Part shown: positions 11,134-22,849 of the stretch, piece by piece
How positions within the stretch are numbered: the stretch's first letter is position 1
How the letters are laid out: each line of letters opens with the position of its first letter
Assembly (NCBI RefSeq): GCF_029168945.1
Contig: NC_083602.1
Coordinates: 46,127,442 to 46,191,441, forward strand
Source: Cannabis sativa
Lineage: Eukaryota > Streptophyta > Magnoliopsida > Rosales > Cannabaceae
Direction: 5' to 3'
Length of the DNA: 64,000 bases
Translations under genes and position numbers: made by a program
The notes under the pieces: generated by a model
Databases searched by the model: none
Seen by the model: only the letters and a program-made list of their open reading frames with translations
Told to the model about the DNA's origin: nothing

Positions 11134-13888
11134 AATTAGAAAATAAGTAATTAGTTTATGAATTATCTAGATATATTTTTTCTAGGTAGACTTTTGATAT
11201 TTTTCTAGATATATTTAATTAAGTAAGAAAATTAATATTTAAGTTGATTTTATTCTAGACACTTAAATATTTGATATTTTTCTTAAGAGATTTAATTAAA
11301 TAGGAAAATTATATTTATGTTGAAAATTAATTTATTTAATTTTAGAGCAACATAAATTAGAATAATTTTTTGAGTTTTATTTTATTTTAATGTGAATTTC
11401 GAAAATGTATTATTTTTAAATACATTGGATTTTGAATTTTATCATATATATATATATATTTGTAGAAAATTATATTTGAGTTGAAAATTTATTTTCTTAT
11501 TAATTTTGGACCAAGTTAATTTAAGTAATTTTCATAATATTTATTGAAAAATAAATACTAAGGATGAAAATTAAATTTTTATCTTTCAAAACTTCTTAGG
11601 CTATAATTTTATAAATATTAAATTAAAATTTATATTTAGAGTCATCTAAATTAGTAATTTTAATTAAATAAATATATATATATATATTAAAATAAATAGA
11701 TCAAAATAAGTATCAAATGAAAATACAATTCTTTAAAATAATGAGCTTTAGTTATAAGGATATTCGCTCCATTGTTGGTCCTACATGGTTAATCGTTTTC
11801 AATATAACCTCGAGACGCTAGACTTCGTCCCCCTTATGGATGGTTATTCATTGAAGCAATTAACACCGTAAAGATCTCAAAAGATAAGTATTTTGTCAGT
11901 TTTTGTCTCTATTAGACTCTCCCCTATGGTGACTACTTAGAGATAAATTTACGAAGAATGAAACAATGGTAGAAGCTCATAAAATAAGAATAACCTTGAC
12001 TGTCGCCTACCGGGACAACACTGGATTCTTGTTTTGATCGAATAAAAGTTTGCTAGAATGGTGTCCATTTTAGATGAATTGACTACTCTATTCAATGAAT
12101 GATTACTTTGACTCTCGCCTACTGGGACACTGTATTAGTTTGTTGGAAATCTTGGAAATTATTTAAGATGTGCTTATTTTTGTATTTTCACATGTCTTTG
12201 TTATTTGCTAAATGCTTAATGATTTCTGAATTGTGTATGAATTTATTTTGAACCATGTTGTTTTCTGTTATTAATTGTAGTTATAAATTTTGAGTCTTCA
12301 TTGTTGGTCTAACTTAATTTGTTGTTTTAATGGGACAAATCCCAAAGAATTTTCATCCATTAGACACACATAATAGTGTTAGATCTCGATAGATAAATAT
12401 TTGTAAATGCAACATCTTGTTGTTCATCCAAAGATGACAACTTAGACTAGTGTTTACAATATGAAACAATGAAGAGTTTATCAAATAAGAATGACTTTAA
12501 CTCTCGCCTAACGGGACATCGTTGGATTCTTATTTTATTCAAAATTATCCTGTATTTTTTCCTCTTAGCATTTTCATTTAGAATTTGCTTAAATAATATA
12601 TCATTGGATGAATAGTTTATAAATCATCTGCTTATGATGTCACTCTAATTTTTATTATGAAATTGAATGGCGCAGATGACAATATTCCCGACATTCTATC
12701 CCGAAAAGATATGAATCTTCGATCTTAGAAATCTCCTACTTGTATGTGCTAATTTAAGGCAATATAAACCTAGAGTTAGATTAGTAGTGGTGGTCCAAGA
12801 GAGAATAATCACTCATTGTATATTTGGTATAAATTTAACTCTTTGACTTTAAATTTTAGATTCCAAATAGAAATTTTTATTTCAGTTTCCCAGAATATAT
12901 TGGACAATACAGTATGACTTTCACAAGTTTTTAATATCCATTTTCTGTCAATGGATTCAAACTAAATGTTAATGTATGAAATATGAGTTTCGTATTCTGT
13001 GACCAGAACCCACTTGGACTATTCTAAGAACTCTTTATTGTAACTAGACCTAAGTCATCAAAAGACCACAACCACATTCTTATGTATATCTATGGCATTT
13101 GCATCTTGTAATTCGTAGTGGTTTTGACAAGATGATTCTTTGCAAAGAGTAAATATGCTAATATCTACTTGAAAGTAAGATCATCTATATTCGAATATAT
13201 GAATGTACATTCAGGGGTGGATATGAGTTTTCGTGTTCTTAAGACGATCACTCTAGATTTTACCTTATGCAAAGAAATTTAAAATGTTTGAGAAATTTCA
13301 TGAACATTCTTCCAAGTTTATCCACTTTTTAGAAAGTGGGTCGGTTTGTTCATCTCCCATGGGCTACGTGATAGGCCCAATTCTCTTAGTGGGCCTCCGC
13401 AAGGGCCATGTGTCACCTCTTCTGAAACACGAATAACACAATGTGGTTAATTTATTTTTCAGAAAACATGTTCTAGGTAGTTCAATAATTAGATTATTTA
13501 TTGAAATACGTGTTAGTAAATAAAATCTGGGCAAAATCTATCTAACATTAATTAGAGTTCGAGAATAGACTCATTTATTATGTTTTGTTTGTTAGAAAAT
13601 TAAAAGTCTCTTAAACCCTAGCTTTCTCTATAGTAGGGAAAAACCTCAACCCTATTCCTCTCTCAAAATTCGCCCAACACTTGTGAATTGAGTATTGTCC
13701 ACTCTAATGTACATTGATACCTAAGACACTGAGGAAGACTATAAAGAATTAAGTTACATTTAAGAGACTTGAAGATCAATTGAAGTTCTTGATTATACCC
13801 TCGTATATAAATGATGCAAGGGTTAGAAAATTTGAAGGGTGGAGTCTTTATTTTACCACGTTACCACGGTAAGTATTCTTATACTTAA
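11134..13888 (+). repeat. AT-rich remnant of Copia-like LTR and leader sequences
   Basis: No coding frame. 11134-11400 is similar, inverted, to about 50600-50850, which lies in a Copia-type LTR remnant. 11984-12535 holds degenerate direct repeats, each with a CGCCTACCGGGACA-like core (near 12003, 12115 and 12510). 13360-13880 looks like the 3' part of a plus-oriented LTR (AAACCCTAGCTTTCTC and a short stretch of leader ending GGTAAGT). It was probably one or two old Copia copies. Boundaries are uncertain. Confidence 0.45.
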
Positions 13889-13891
13889 TGT

Positions 13892-15043
13892 CACTACTAC
13901 AAAAATAGATTTTCCTGCATTTTTAAATAGTCATTTAAAGTATTCCCGTCAGTTTCTATTATCGTCGCCTATACGACCGTCGTAAAACGGGCATAATAGG
14001 CGACAGTTCAAAACTGTCGCTAATGTGGGTTTCCCGACGGTTTAAAATCGTCGCCTATAACTAGGTATAGGCGACGGTTTTAAACAGTGCCCTATACTAT
14101 AGGCGACGGTTTATATAGGCGATAAATTTAAACTGTCGGGAATGTAAAAAAAAAAAAAATACAGATGTTTCTGCCAATAATGGTAGAAAAATCTATATTT
14201 TCCCCCATTTTTTTCGTCCATTAACTTTATAATTTTACCTAAATTAAAATAAAATAACTAATTAATTTTGTTACAATAACAACTAACTTTAAAACACATT
14301 AAATTTATACAATAATAAAATAAATATATATATAATAAATAAATAAGTATATAAATAAATAAATATATTTATACCGAGCTCGGAGAGAGAGAAAGAGAGA
14401 GAGGGAGACGGACGGGAGGTTGTGGTGGTCCGACGTATGAGACGAAGATGAGAGGGACAACGACGGGAGGTGGTGTTGGTCCGACGTATGCTACGAAGAG
14501 TAGAGAGAGACCGACGGGAGGAGGGGTGGGTGGAGATCGATGGACGAGAGAGACAAGAAAAAATGGAGATTGAGAGAGGGAGGAAGACGGCGAGAGAGGA
14601 GGGCGATGGTGCAGAGGCGTGGGTGGGATGTTGGGGAGTTAAGATTTTCGTTTTAGGGTGTGGGAAATGGAGAAGATATAGGTAGGCATGTGCGAAATAG
14701 AAAAAAAGTAGGTGGGGACGTGGGAAATGTGGCAAGAAGTAGGTGATGATTTTTTAATGGACCCTTATAGGCGACGGTTTAAAACCGTCGCCTATACTAT
14801 AGGCGACGGTTTTAAACAGTCGCCTACAGTATAGGCGACGGTTTTAAACCATCGCCTATAAAGGTCCATTAAAAAATTACATTTTATTAAAAAATGTCGC
14901 TTATTTTGTTTACTACAATTTTAAACTATTGGGAGTACTAAATTTTTCCTGAAGGTTTTAAATAGTTACTTAATTTTTTGAGCAACGGTCCCCGAAAAAA
15001 ATCGTTTTTTGGACAGTCGCGAATTCTGATATTTGTAGTAGTG
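13892..15043. mobile_element. Non-autonomous CACTA (En/Spm-like) DNA transposon
   Basis: Terminal inverted repeats CACTACTACAAAAA (13892) and ...TTTGTAGTAGTG (ending 15043). An exact 3-bp TSD TGT (13889-13891 and 15044-15046) is typical of the superfamily. Subterminal arrays of TATAGGCGACGGTTT in both orientations occur at about 13964-14130 and 14766-14860. In CACTA elements such arrays are transposase-binding regions. The 1,152-bp body has no transposase: the centre (14375-14640) is purine-rich low complexity whose long frames (14289-14735 minus, 14470-14685 plus) look like by-products of composition. It would depend on an autonomous relative. Confidence 0.9.
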
Positions 15044-15046
15044 TGT

Positions 15047-15260
15047 GTTTAAATTCTATTCTAGTATGCATGCATGATGTGTAACATTTAGACTAAATAT
15101 TAGAATTTGTTATAATAAATAAGATTTTAGTAAAAGTAATTCCAATAGTCTTCAGCACTAACTCAAGTATACAAGGTGTTTCTTAAATGATTTGAGTGGA
15201 TCGGAGTACCCTTCAGACCCTAAAATCAAACCATAGCTAGTGTGTCGTCCACGAAGCAAG
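15047..15260. other. Unassigned sequence between CACTA and Copia-type element
   Basis: No frame or recognisable repeat. It ends in GCAAG, the left TSD copy of the next element, so it is the pre-insertion target together with 19094-19212. Confidence 0.4.
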
Positions 15261-16566
15261 TGTTGGAAATTATTTTACTAGGATCTTAGATCTACTCACA
15301 AGTATGTTTATTAACACCCTAAATATGAACTTTCTAAAACGATGAAATAAACACATATAAAGTTTAGGAAACCTTACATTGGGTGCAGCGGAATATAATG
15401 ACTCCTTCCGTTCAGATATCTAGCCCTTGATTCCTTTCTGTAGCAGAGCATTATCAATATCTGAACCTGGATCTCTTTCTCTGAATCTTTGATGCTGAAA
15501 CTCCTTTTTGCTGAAAGTCTTTCTTCACGATCTTCCTCACTATGATTGAGGTATCACTTGCTGTGTGTGGGCACTACTCATACACTAAGGATTTCGAAAT
15601 TCAAGAGGGAAGAGAAAGAAGAAGTGGCAGCTAAAGATAGGGAGAGAGAAAGGCTCAGGTTTTTCTCTGAAGGAAAAATAGAAAATTTAAGTGTAATTTT
15701 TCTGAAGCCTTCACTATCTATTTATAGCATTCCACTAGGGTTAGGTTTGCATTATTTGGCATTAAAATAATGAAAATATCAGTTTAAATTTCCTACAAAA
15801 GTGGTCAGCCCTATACTAGTGGATTTGGGCCTCACTTTTGCAATTTTGCAATTTTATCTTTTCTGCATCTGATTTTCTCAAAAACGCCAATTTTCTAATT
15901 CAACCATTTAAATGTCAATTCTAACTATTTAATAACTATAAATAATTATTAAATAATATTGTCATTTATCATATTTATTAATTGAACCATACAAAGTATC
16001 ATAATTAACAAATATGCTCCTAAAACTCTTTCTTTACAATTTCGCCCTTACTTAGTGAAAAATTCACAAATAGACATAGTCTAATTTGAGAATTATAATT
16101 GATTAATCAAAACCAATTATATGAGTCTTACAAGCAATATTATCTCAACTAGTGCGGGGACCATGGGTCTATATAACCGAGCTTCCAATAAGTAGATCAA
16201 GAATTTAGCACTAAAATTCACTAACTTATTAATTCTTCGTTGAATCCACACATAGAACTTAGAATTGCACTCTCAGTATATAGAATGCTCTATATGTTCC
16301 ACCATATAGACACATCATTAGTTATCCATTGTTATAATCCTAATGTGATCAATGATCCTCTATATGAATGATCTACACTGTAAAGGGATTAGATTACCGT
16401 TACACCCTACAATGTATTTATTCCTTAAAACACTTGACCCCGTATAAATGATATTTCAGCTTATGTGAAATGAGTACTCCACCATTTATGTTCGTTTGGT
16501 CAAGCTCGAAGGAGATCATCCTTTGCTTACTATTCGCCAGATAGAAGCTATAGATTCCATGTTTAT
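15261..16566 (-). repeat. 3' LTR, truncated
   Basis: Matches 17201-18506 base for base with about 1-2% differences, then stops at a poly-T tract (16566). The remaining U3 part present at 18507-19093 is absent. The 74-aa frame inside (15546-15770, repeated at 17486-17710) is not a recognised protein. Confidence 0.85.
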
Positions 16567-17185
16567 TTTTTTTTTAAATTAAAAAAAAAGATTTAATTTA
16601 AAAAATTTAAAATCTGACCTTAAATTTAAAAATAAGATAAGATATAATCAAATTTAAAAATAAGATAGATAATTAAGCAAAAAGATAGATACTAACTATT
16701 TTCAAATTCAAATTACACTAATATCTTGAATTAAATTTAAAAAATATTAAATTAATTCAAAATGATAATTAGAATTGAATTAGGAATAGTAATAGTATAA
16801 ATATAGAACTACACAAAAAATCGGAAGTTAGTTCCATGAAAAAGCATGAAAAAACGAAGAAAAACGAAAAAATTGTGAGCTGTTCGGACAGTTTTCGCGA
16901 TCGTAGGAAAATTTTCAGCACACCTCCGATTTTTTCGAATCTTCAAAAAATCATAACTAATTCAAATTAAATTGAAATTGAGTTCTGTAAAAAAGTAACT
17001 TGCTTAATTTTTTCCATACTATCCAATAAAAATAATTCCAGAAATAGAATCGCAATTATTTTTCACGAAAATTTACAAACATCAATCAATCATCAAATAA
17101 CACTCAATACAACATGATACCATCCAAAAAACATACAAACAATCGTTTTAAAGTCCAAATTTCTTGCAAGTAAATCAATTACCAT
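16567..17185 (-). other. Leader-like internal remnant of deleted Copia-type element
   Basis: AT-rich, no frame. It lies downstream of the PBS in element orientation, so it would be the 5' untranslated leader before gag. Confidence 0.5.
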
Positions 17186-17198
17186 GGCTCTGAGGCCA
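17186..17198 (-). other. Initiator-Met-like primer binding site
   Basis: The minus strand reads TGGCCTCAGAGCC two bases after the LTR end CAACA. It differs by two bases from TGGTATCAGAGCC, so it is probably mutated or degenerate. Confidence 0.65.
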
Positions 17199-17200
17199 GT

Positions 17201-19093
17201 TGTTGGAAATTATTTTATCAGGATCTTAAATCTACTCACAAGTATGTTTATTAACACCCTAAATATGAACTTTCTAAAACAATGAAATAAACACATATAA
17301 AGTTTAGGAAATCTTACATTAGGTGTAGCAGAATATAATGACTCCTTCCGTTCAGATATCTAGCCCTTGATTCCTTTCTGTAGCAGAGCATTATCAATAT
17401 CTGAACGTGGATCTCTTTCTCTGAATCTTTGATGCTGAAACTCCTTTTTGCTGAAAGTCTTTCTCCACGATCTTCCTCACTATGATTGAGGTATCACTTG
17501 CTGTGTGTGGGCACTACTCATACACTAAGGATTTCAAAATTCAAGAGGGAACAGAAAGAAGAAGTGGCAGCTAAAGATAGGGAGAGAGAAAGGCTCAGGT
17601 TTTTCTCTGAAGGAAAAATAGAAAATTTAAGTGTAATTTTTCTGAAGCCTTCACTATCTACTTATAGCATTCCACTAGGGTTAGGTTTGCATTATTTGGC
17701 ATTAAAATAATGAAAATATTAGTTTAAATTTCCTACAATAGTGGTCAGCCCTATACTAGTGGATTTGGGCCTCACTTTTGCAATTTTGCAGTTTTATCTT
17801 TTCTGCATCTGATTTTCTCAAAAACGCCAATTTTCTAATTCAACCATTTAAATGCCAATTCTAACTATTTAATAACTATAAATAATTATTAAATAATATT
17901 GTCATTTATCATATTTATTAATTGAACCATACAAAGTATCATAATTAACAAATATGCTCCTAAAACTCTTTCTTTACAATTTCACCCTTACTTAGTGAAA
18001 AATTCACAAATAGACATAGTCTAATTTGAGAATTATAATTGATTAATCAAAACCAATTATATGAGTCTTACAAGCAATATTATCTCAACTAGTGCGGGGA
18101 CCATGGGTCTATATAACCGAGCTTCCAATAAGTAGATCAAGAATTTAGCACTAAAATTCACTAACTTATTAATTCTTCGTTGAATCCACGCGTAGAACTT
18201 AGAATTGCACTCTCAGTATATAGAATGCTCTATATGTTCCACCATATAGACACATCATTAGTTATCCATTGTTATAATCCTAATGTGATCAATGATCCTC
18301 TATATGAATGATCTACACTGTAAAGGGATTAGATTACCGTTACACCCTACAATGTATTTATTCCTTAAAACACTTGACCCCGTATAAATGATATTTCAGC
18401 TTATGTGAAATGAGTACTCCACCATTTATGTTCGTTTGGTCAAGCTCGAAGGAGATCATCCTTTGCTTACTATTCGCCAGATAGAAGCTATAGATTCCAT
18501 GTTTATGATAGCGCTCCCACTCAATTGCACTACCGTGTTCCCAAAATGTACGTATCACCCTGACCTAAAAGTAGGCTTAACTAACAAATCAAAGAACACG
18601 AATAGCCTCTCGAGATTGAGCCTAATCATATTAGGATTAAGATGAGTTGATCTAGGATCAACTAGGCGATATTGACTTGAATAGATATTACAGTAAGTTT
18701 AATAAATCTAAGTCAAAGTTCAATATCGGTCCCTTCCGATGCATACTCCATGCATCCAACCTGAGCTTTACTTTAACCAATGCTCTGGAAAGAACATAGC
18801 ACTTCTCCAAATGCAAGTAAACTCTGTTGTAGATTATCATATCAGTAAAACCCTGTGTCTGATAAATCTAGGAAACTTTATTCACATAGTCATGTTTACT
18901 TTCCAATGTGTTGACGGCACAATAAACAGGATCAAGTATGTGAAAAGGGTTTCAGATGAATTTATACATTATGTACATATAATCATGAAATAAATCATGT
19001 GAACCATGCAACATAAATGTTATTTCTGATCTATATTAATAAGTAAATCTGATTATATTGAAATGAGTTTTATTTAGGGCATAAAACCCAACA
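17201..19093 (-). repeat. 5' LTR, full length
   Basis: 1,893 bp. On the minus strand it starts TGTTGGGTTTTATGCCC and ends TTTCCAACA. The same LTR family occurs as a solo LTR at 58297-60187 and, in plus orientation, from 62562 to the window end. A more distant relative is at 50588-51893. Confidence 0.88.
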
Positions 19094-19217
19094 GCAAGAT
19101 GCTCACTTGTGCGTTGGGTATCACCTGGGCACCCCAACGTGATTCGGCCACTGGTTGAGCATTTCGATGCTTGGGACTAAAGTGTAGCTTTTCCTCTACA
19201 TACTTTGCTGCGTTTAT
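19094..19217. other. Unassigned pre-insertion sequence
   Basis: About 120 bp between two insertions. It was once contiguous with 15047-15260 on the left and with 24365 onward on the right. A short frame (containing RWVSPGHPNVIRPL) is open for about 30 codons but resembles nothing I can name. 19213-19217 is the TTTAT TSD of the next element. Confidence 0.35.
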
Positions 19218-19398
19218 ATTAGCTTTGAAGAGCAGAGAGAAATTGAACTTTATTGATTGGGAAAATTAGATTACAATGGCAAAATGACTGCTATATATAG
19301 CGGACTAGAGTCGGTGGTGAAATAACTAACCAACCGAATATATAACAGATATTAACAACCATAACTAACTTAACTAACTAAGCCTAAGTCTCTAAGAG
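19218..19398 (-). repeat. 3' LTR of Copia element
   Basis: 181 bp. The minus strand begins CTCTTAGAGACTTAGGC and ends TTCAAAGCTAAT, so with the 5-bp TSD TTTAT it lacks the usual TG/CA ends. A TATA-like TATATATA lies at 19292-19299. The polypurine tract TTGAAGGGGC lies just inside at 19399-19408. Confidence 0.85.
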
Positions 19399-19404
19399 GC
19401 CCCT

Positions 19405-20191
19405 TCAAGATGGACTGTAGAGATTTTTGAGGTTCATCTTGCAAACTATGTCGTAAAAATGGCTGGGGAAGAGTGGCTTTGTCAGGATGTCGGCCAGGTT
19501 GGATTTAGAAGCAATGTGATTCATTTTGATGGTGCCATTGTTGATCTTCTCGTGGATGAGATGACAATCGATTTCCACGTGTTTGGTGCGCTCGTGGTAG
19601 ATAGGGTTCTCTGAAATGTGGATTGCTATTGTCACAAAACAAAGTGGATGGAAGTCGGTTTTGAATGCCAAATTCGTGAAGAATTGAATGAAGCCATGTT
19701 AGTTCACAAGCAGCGTGAGCCATGGCTCTATACTCTACTTCAGCCGAAGAGCGAGAGACAGTGTGTTGCTTCTTAGGTTTCCATGAGATGAGAGATTTGC
19801 CTAAGAAAACACAATAGTCCGATATTGAGCGTTGAGTGTCTAAACATGCACCCCAGTCAGCATCGGCAAATGCTTGAAGTTGGATTGGTTCAGTGGCTGA
19901 GGCATGAACAAAGAGGCCTTGACCAGGTGTACCTTTTAAGTATTGCAATATGCGGTGGGCTACATGGAGATGAGGTTCTCTTGGAGCTTGAAGATATTGA
20001 CTCAGTTTGTTGACTGAGAATGAAATATCTGGTCTTGTGATAGTCAAGTATATGAGTTTACCAATTAAACTTCTATACTGTGTTGGGTTGGAAAGAAGTT
20101 TACCAGATTCATTATTGAGTTTGTTGTTGGGTTCCATTGGAGTGGTAACCGGTTTGGTGCCAAGATAACCCGTTTCTTGTAAGAGTTGCAT
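19405..20191 (-). pseudogene. Copia RNase H and pol C-terminus
   Basis: 20191-19505 encodes the end of RT and RNase H: GKLIYLTITRPDISFSVNKL, FADADWGACLDTQRSISDY and SRSSAEVEYRAMAHAACEL. The last part shifts to a second frame (19671-19405; THHV-like end, [17 protein letters not shown]). RNase H degrades the RNA of the RNA:DNA hybrid. The break at about 20195-20268 separates it from RT. Confidence 0.88.
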
Positions 20192-20268
20192 GGTAAATGG
20201 GCGTTGTGTGACTAATATGCCTTGGTTTCATCGTGCTATTTCTAGGCCGAGAAAGAAATGTAGGATGC

Positions 20269-21718
20269 CTAGATCATTATTTTAAAGTGAGAGTCTAGAG
20301 TGGAAGTGAAATGTTTTAATTCTTCTAGACTATTGGTAGCAACGATGATATCATCGACATATATTAGTAAGGCAAGAAAGATCCCTGTTTTGTATCGAAT
20401 AAACAGAGAATGGTCATTCTTTGATTGGACGAATTTTTGTTGGAGTAGAGTACTACTGAGTTTGGCATACCATTGGCGAGATGCCTGTTTGAGACCATAA
20501 AGGCTTTTGTTAAGTTTGCAAACTGCATTTTTTGGAATGATACCTTTGGGGGTGTAGCCTTGAGGTAATTTCATGTATACATCTTCATGGAGATCACCAT
20601 GAAGGAATGCATTGTTGATGTCCATATGATGGAGATGCCAGTTTTTGAGGGCAGCAAGTGCAAAGAGTAATTTAAGGGTGTTGAACTTAGCTACAGGTGC
20701 ATAAGTCTCAAAGTAATCAATTCCTTGTTGCTGAGTGTAACCTTTGGCTACGAGCTGAGCTTTAAGGCGTTCAACAGAGCCATCTGGATTGTATTTTATG
20801 CGATATACCCATTTATTATTGATGACATGTTGTCCTGGAGGAAGGGGGACAACAATCCATGTGTTGTTGGCTTCTAAAGCATCGATTTCAAGTCTCAAAG
20901 TAATCAATTCCTTGTTGCTGAGTGTAACCTTTGGCTACGAGCTGAGCTTTAAGGCGTTCAACAGAGCCATCTGGATTGTATTTTATGCGATATACCCATT
21001 TATTACTGATGACATGTTGTCCTGGAGGAAGGGGGACAACAATCCATGTGTTGTTGGCTTCTAAAGCATCGATTTCAGTATCCATTGCCCTGTTCCATAT
21101 CTTTTGTTTGCAAGCTTGTGAATACGATTTTGGTTCAACAAGGTGAGCAGCAAGGATAGCTGCTTGAAATTGTTTAGAGAACTTTTTGTATGATATATAA
21201 TTTGCAATAGGATAAGAAGTGGGAGGTGCCTTAGTTTGAGTTTGACATATGTAGTCTTGTAAATGGGGAGGGGGAATGGATTTTCGACCACTTTTGGTGT
21301 GAATGTTGGAGTTGGGTATAGCAGATGGTGTTGTTGGTATGGCTGCTGGGATTTCAGCAATGGGAGAAGGTTTTTGTTTATTTTTATCAGATTTGTCTGA
21401 TAGTTGAGTGGAAATATGTGGATGTGGTACAACTGGTTGTGTTGGTTGGATTTCTGCTGGGATTTCAGCAATGGGAAATTGATGTGGTACAACAGGATGT
21501 GTTGTTTGGGTTGCTACTGGGATGTCAGCAGTAGGAAATTGATGGTTTTTAGTTGCATCAGAGTTGTCTGATGGAGGTAGAGACATAAAAAAGCTGTCGA
21601 TTTGATGGTTTATATTGTGATGACCTTGTTTGAGAGGGAATATATTTTCATAAAAAACTACATCTCTTGAGTGGAAGATGGTGTGAGATTGGATGTCAAG
21701 GAGAGTGTAAGCTTTCAT
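20269..21718 (-). pseudogene. Copia integrase C-terminus and reverse transcriptase with tandem duplication
   Basis: 21718-21080 is the integrase C-terminal tail and linker, ending at the RT start (EIDALEANNTWIVVPLPP). RT continues in 20907-20269 with YAPVAKFNTLKLLFALA, CKLNKSLYGLKQASRQWY and the YVDD active site (LLIYVDDIIVATNS). A 187-bp stretch encoding the RT N-terminus is present twice in tandem (20703-20889 and 20890-21076) with a single visible difference (VINNKW versus VISNKW). Since 187 is not a multiple of three, the duplication itself breaks the frame. Confidence 0.9.
20703..21076. repeat. 187-bp tandem duplication inside Copia RT
   Basis: Two adjacent units, 20703-20889 and 20890-21076, differ at one visible base. 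The duplication happened after the element became part of the chromosome or in its last replication cycle. Confidence 0.92.
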
Positions 21719-21899
21719 GTTGTCAGGATAACCTATGAATATTCAAGCTCGAGCCCTTGGTGAAAATTTATTTAGGATGTGAACGTGTGAGGCATAGGCT
21801 AAGCATCCAAAATTGCGTAAGTGATTGTATTGAGGGGATGTGTTATGCAGCAATTCATATGAGGTTTTATCATGTAGAAGAATGGATGGTGTCCTATTT

Positions 21900-22849
21900 A
21901 TGAGTTATGTTGCTGTCTTGACCATATGACCCCCATATAATAAAGGTAAGTTGGATTGGAAGGCTAAGGCACGGGCTACTGTGAGTATATGCTGATGTTT
22001 ACGTTCCACTACAGCATTTTGTTGGGGGCGGCCAACACAAGAGTGATGATTGAGAACTCCTTTGCTTGCATAGAAGCTAGTGAGAGTGAGTTCTTTGGCA
22101 TTATCTGTTCTAACAGATTTGATGTTTGTTTTGTAATGAACTTTGATATGTGTGAAAAAATTTTGAATGATCATAGGAGCATCGGATTTTGCCTTTAGTA
22201 GGTATAATCATGTATACCTTGAGTGATCATCAACTATAGTTAAGAAATATTTGTATCCTTCTATTGAAGGTAGAGGGTAAGGACCCCAAATATCTAAGTG
22301 AATGAGATCAAATATTGCAGCAGCAAAGTTATCATTGGAAATAAAGGGTAGCTTTTTTTGTTTTGATAAATGACAAGTAGGGCAATTAAAGGTATGTGCA
22401 AGAGATTTAGATGAATTCAACTGTTTATTTATTTTGTCTGTAATGGTTACAGACAGGTGTCCAAGGCATGTATGCCAAGGATTTTCAATATGAACATTAC
22501 ATACAGCTGGTTTACAGTTGATATTATTTAGTGATATAGCTTCTTGCTGAGTGTAGTATAGTTTCCCTTGCTTTTTAGCTATCCCAGTCTTCGATATCAG
22601 TGAAGGGCCCTGGACATAACAAATGGTAGGAGTAAATGTTAAAGTGAGGGATGTGTTATGTAACAATGCACTGACAGAGAGTAGGTTGAATTTAAATGCG
22701 GGAACATATAGAACATTTGATAGTGTTATAGTGGAATTTAAGATAATTGTGCCAGATTTTTCAATGGTCACTGAAGTGCCATTAGGTAAGGTAACCTGTT
22801 TATGAGTTGTCATATTGTGAAGAGAAGAAAAACATGAATATGGCAACAA
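21900..22849 (-). pseudogene. Copia protease end and integrase
   Basis: 22849-22208 holds the second half of protease (LYVPAFKFNLLSVSALL), the zinc-binding pre-integrase domain (PWHTCLGHLS ... CPTCHLSKQKKLPF) and the first catalytic Asp (HLDIWGPYPLPS, DDHSRYT). 22174-21905 continues with SVRTDNAKEL (second Asp) and NAVVERKHQHIL (Glu), completing D,D,E. A stop/frameshift at about 22207-22175 separates them. Confidence 0.88.

Larger units (their letters stand above)
15261..19093 (-). mobile_element. Deleted Copia-type LTR element (long LTR, no gag-pol)
   Basis: Two LTR copies in minus orientation (15261-16566 and 17201-19093) with an exact TSD GCAAG (15256-15260 and 19094-19098). Between them only about 630 bp of AT-rich leader remains, with an initiator-Met-like PBS at 17186-17198. 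gag-pol, the polypurine tract and about 590 bp of the U3 side of the left (3') LTR are missing. It is either a non-autonomous derivative or an element that suffered an internal deletion. Assignment to Copia rests on the LTR start TGTTGGGTTTTATGCCC and on the polypurine tract beside a related LTR at 51894, not on protein. Confidence 0.8.

Noticed and set aside
14289..14735. 148-aa minus-strand frame in the CACTA element
   Set aside because: It reads through a purine/pyrimidine-biased stretch, gives Ser/Leu/Pro low complexity, and has an opposite frame of equal quality. No transposase motif.
15546..15770. 74-aa frame repeated at 17486-17710
   Set aside because: The repetition comes from the two LTR copies. 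Composition is charged and repetitive, with no recognised domain, and it is disrupted in the related LTR at 58297-60187.
19094..19212. Possible host exon (containing RWVSPGHPNVIRPL)
   Set aside because: Open for only about 30 codons, no splice or neighbouring exon evidence, no family match that I can name.
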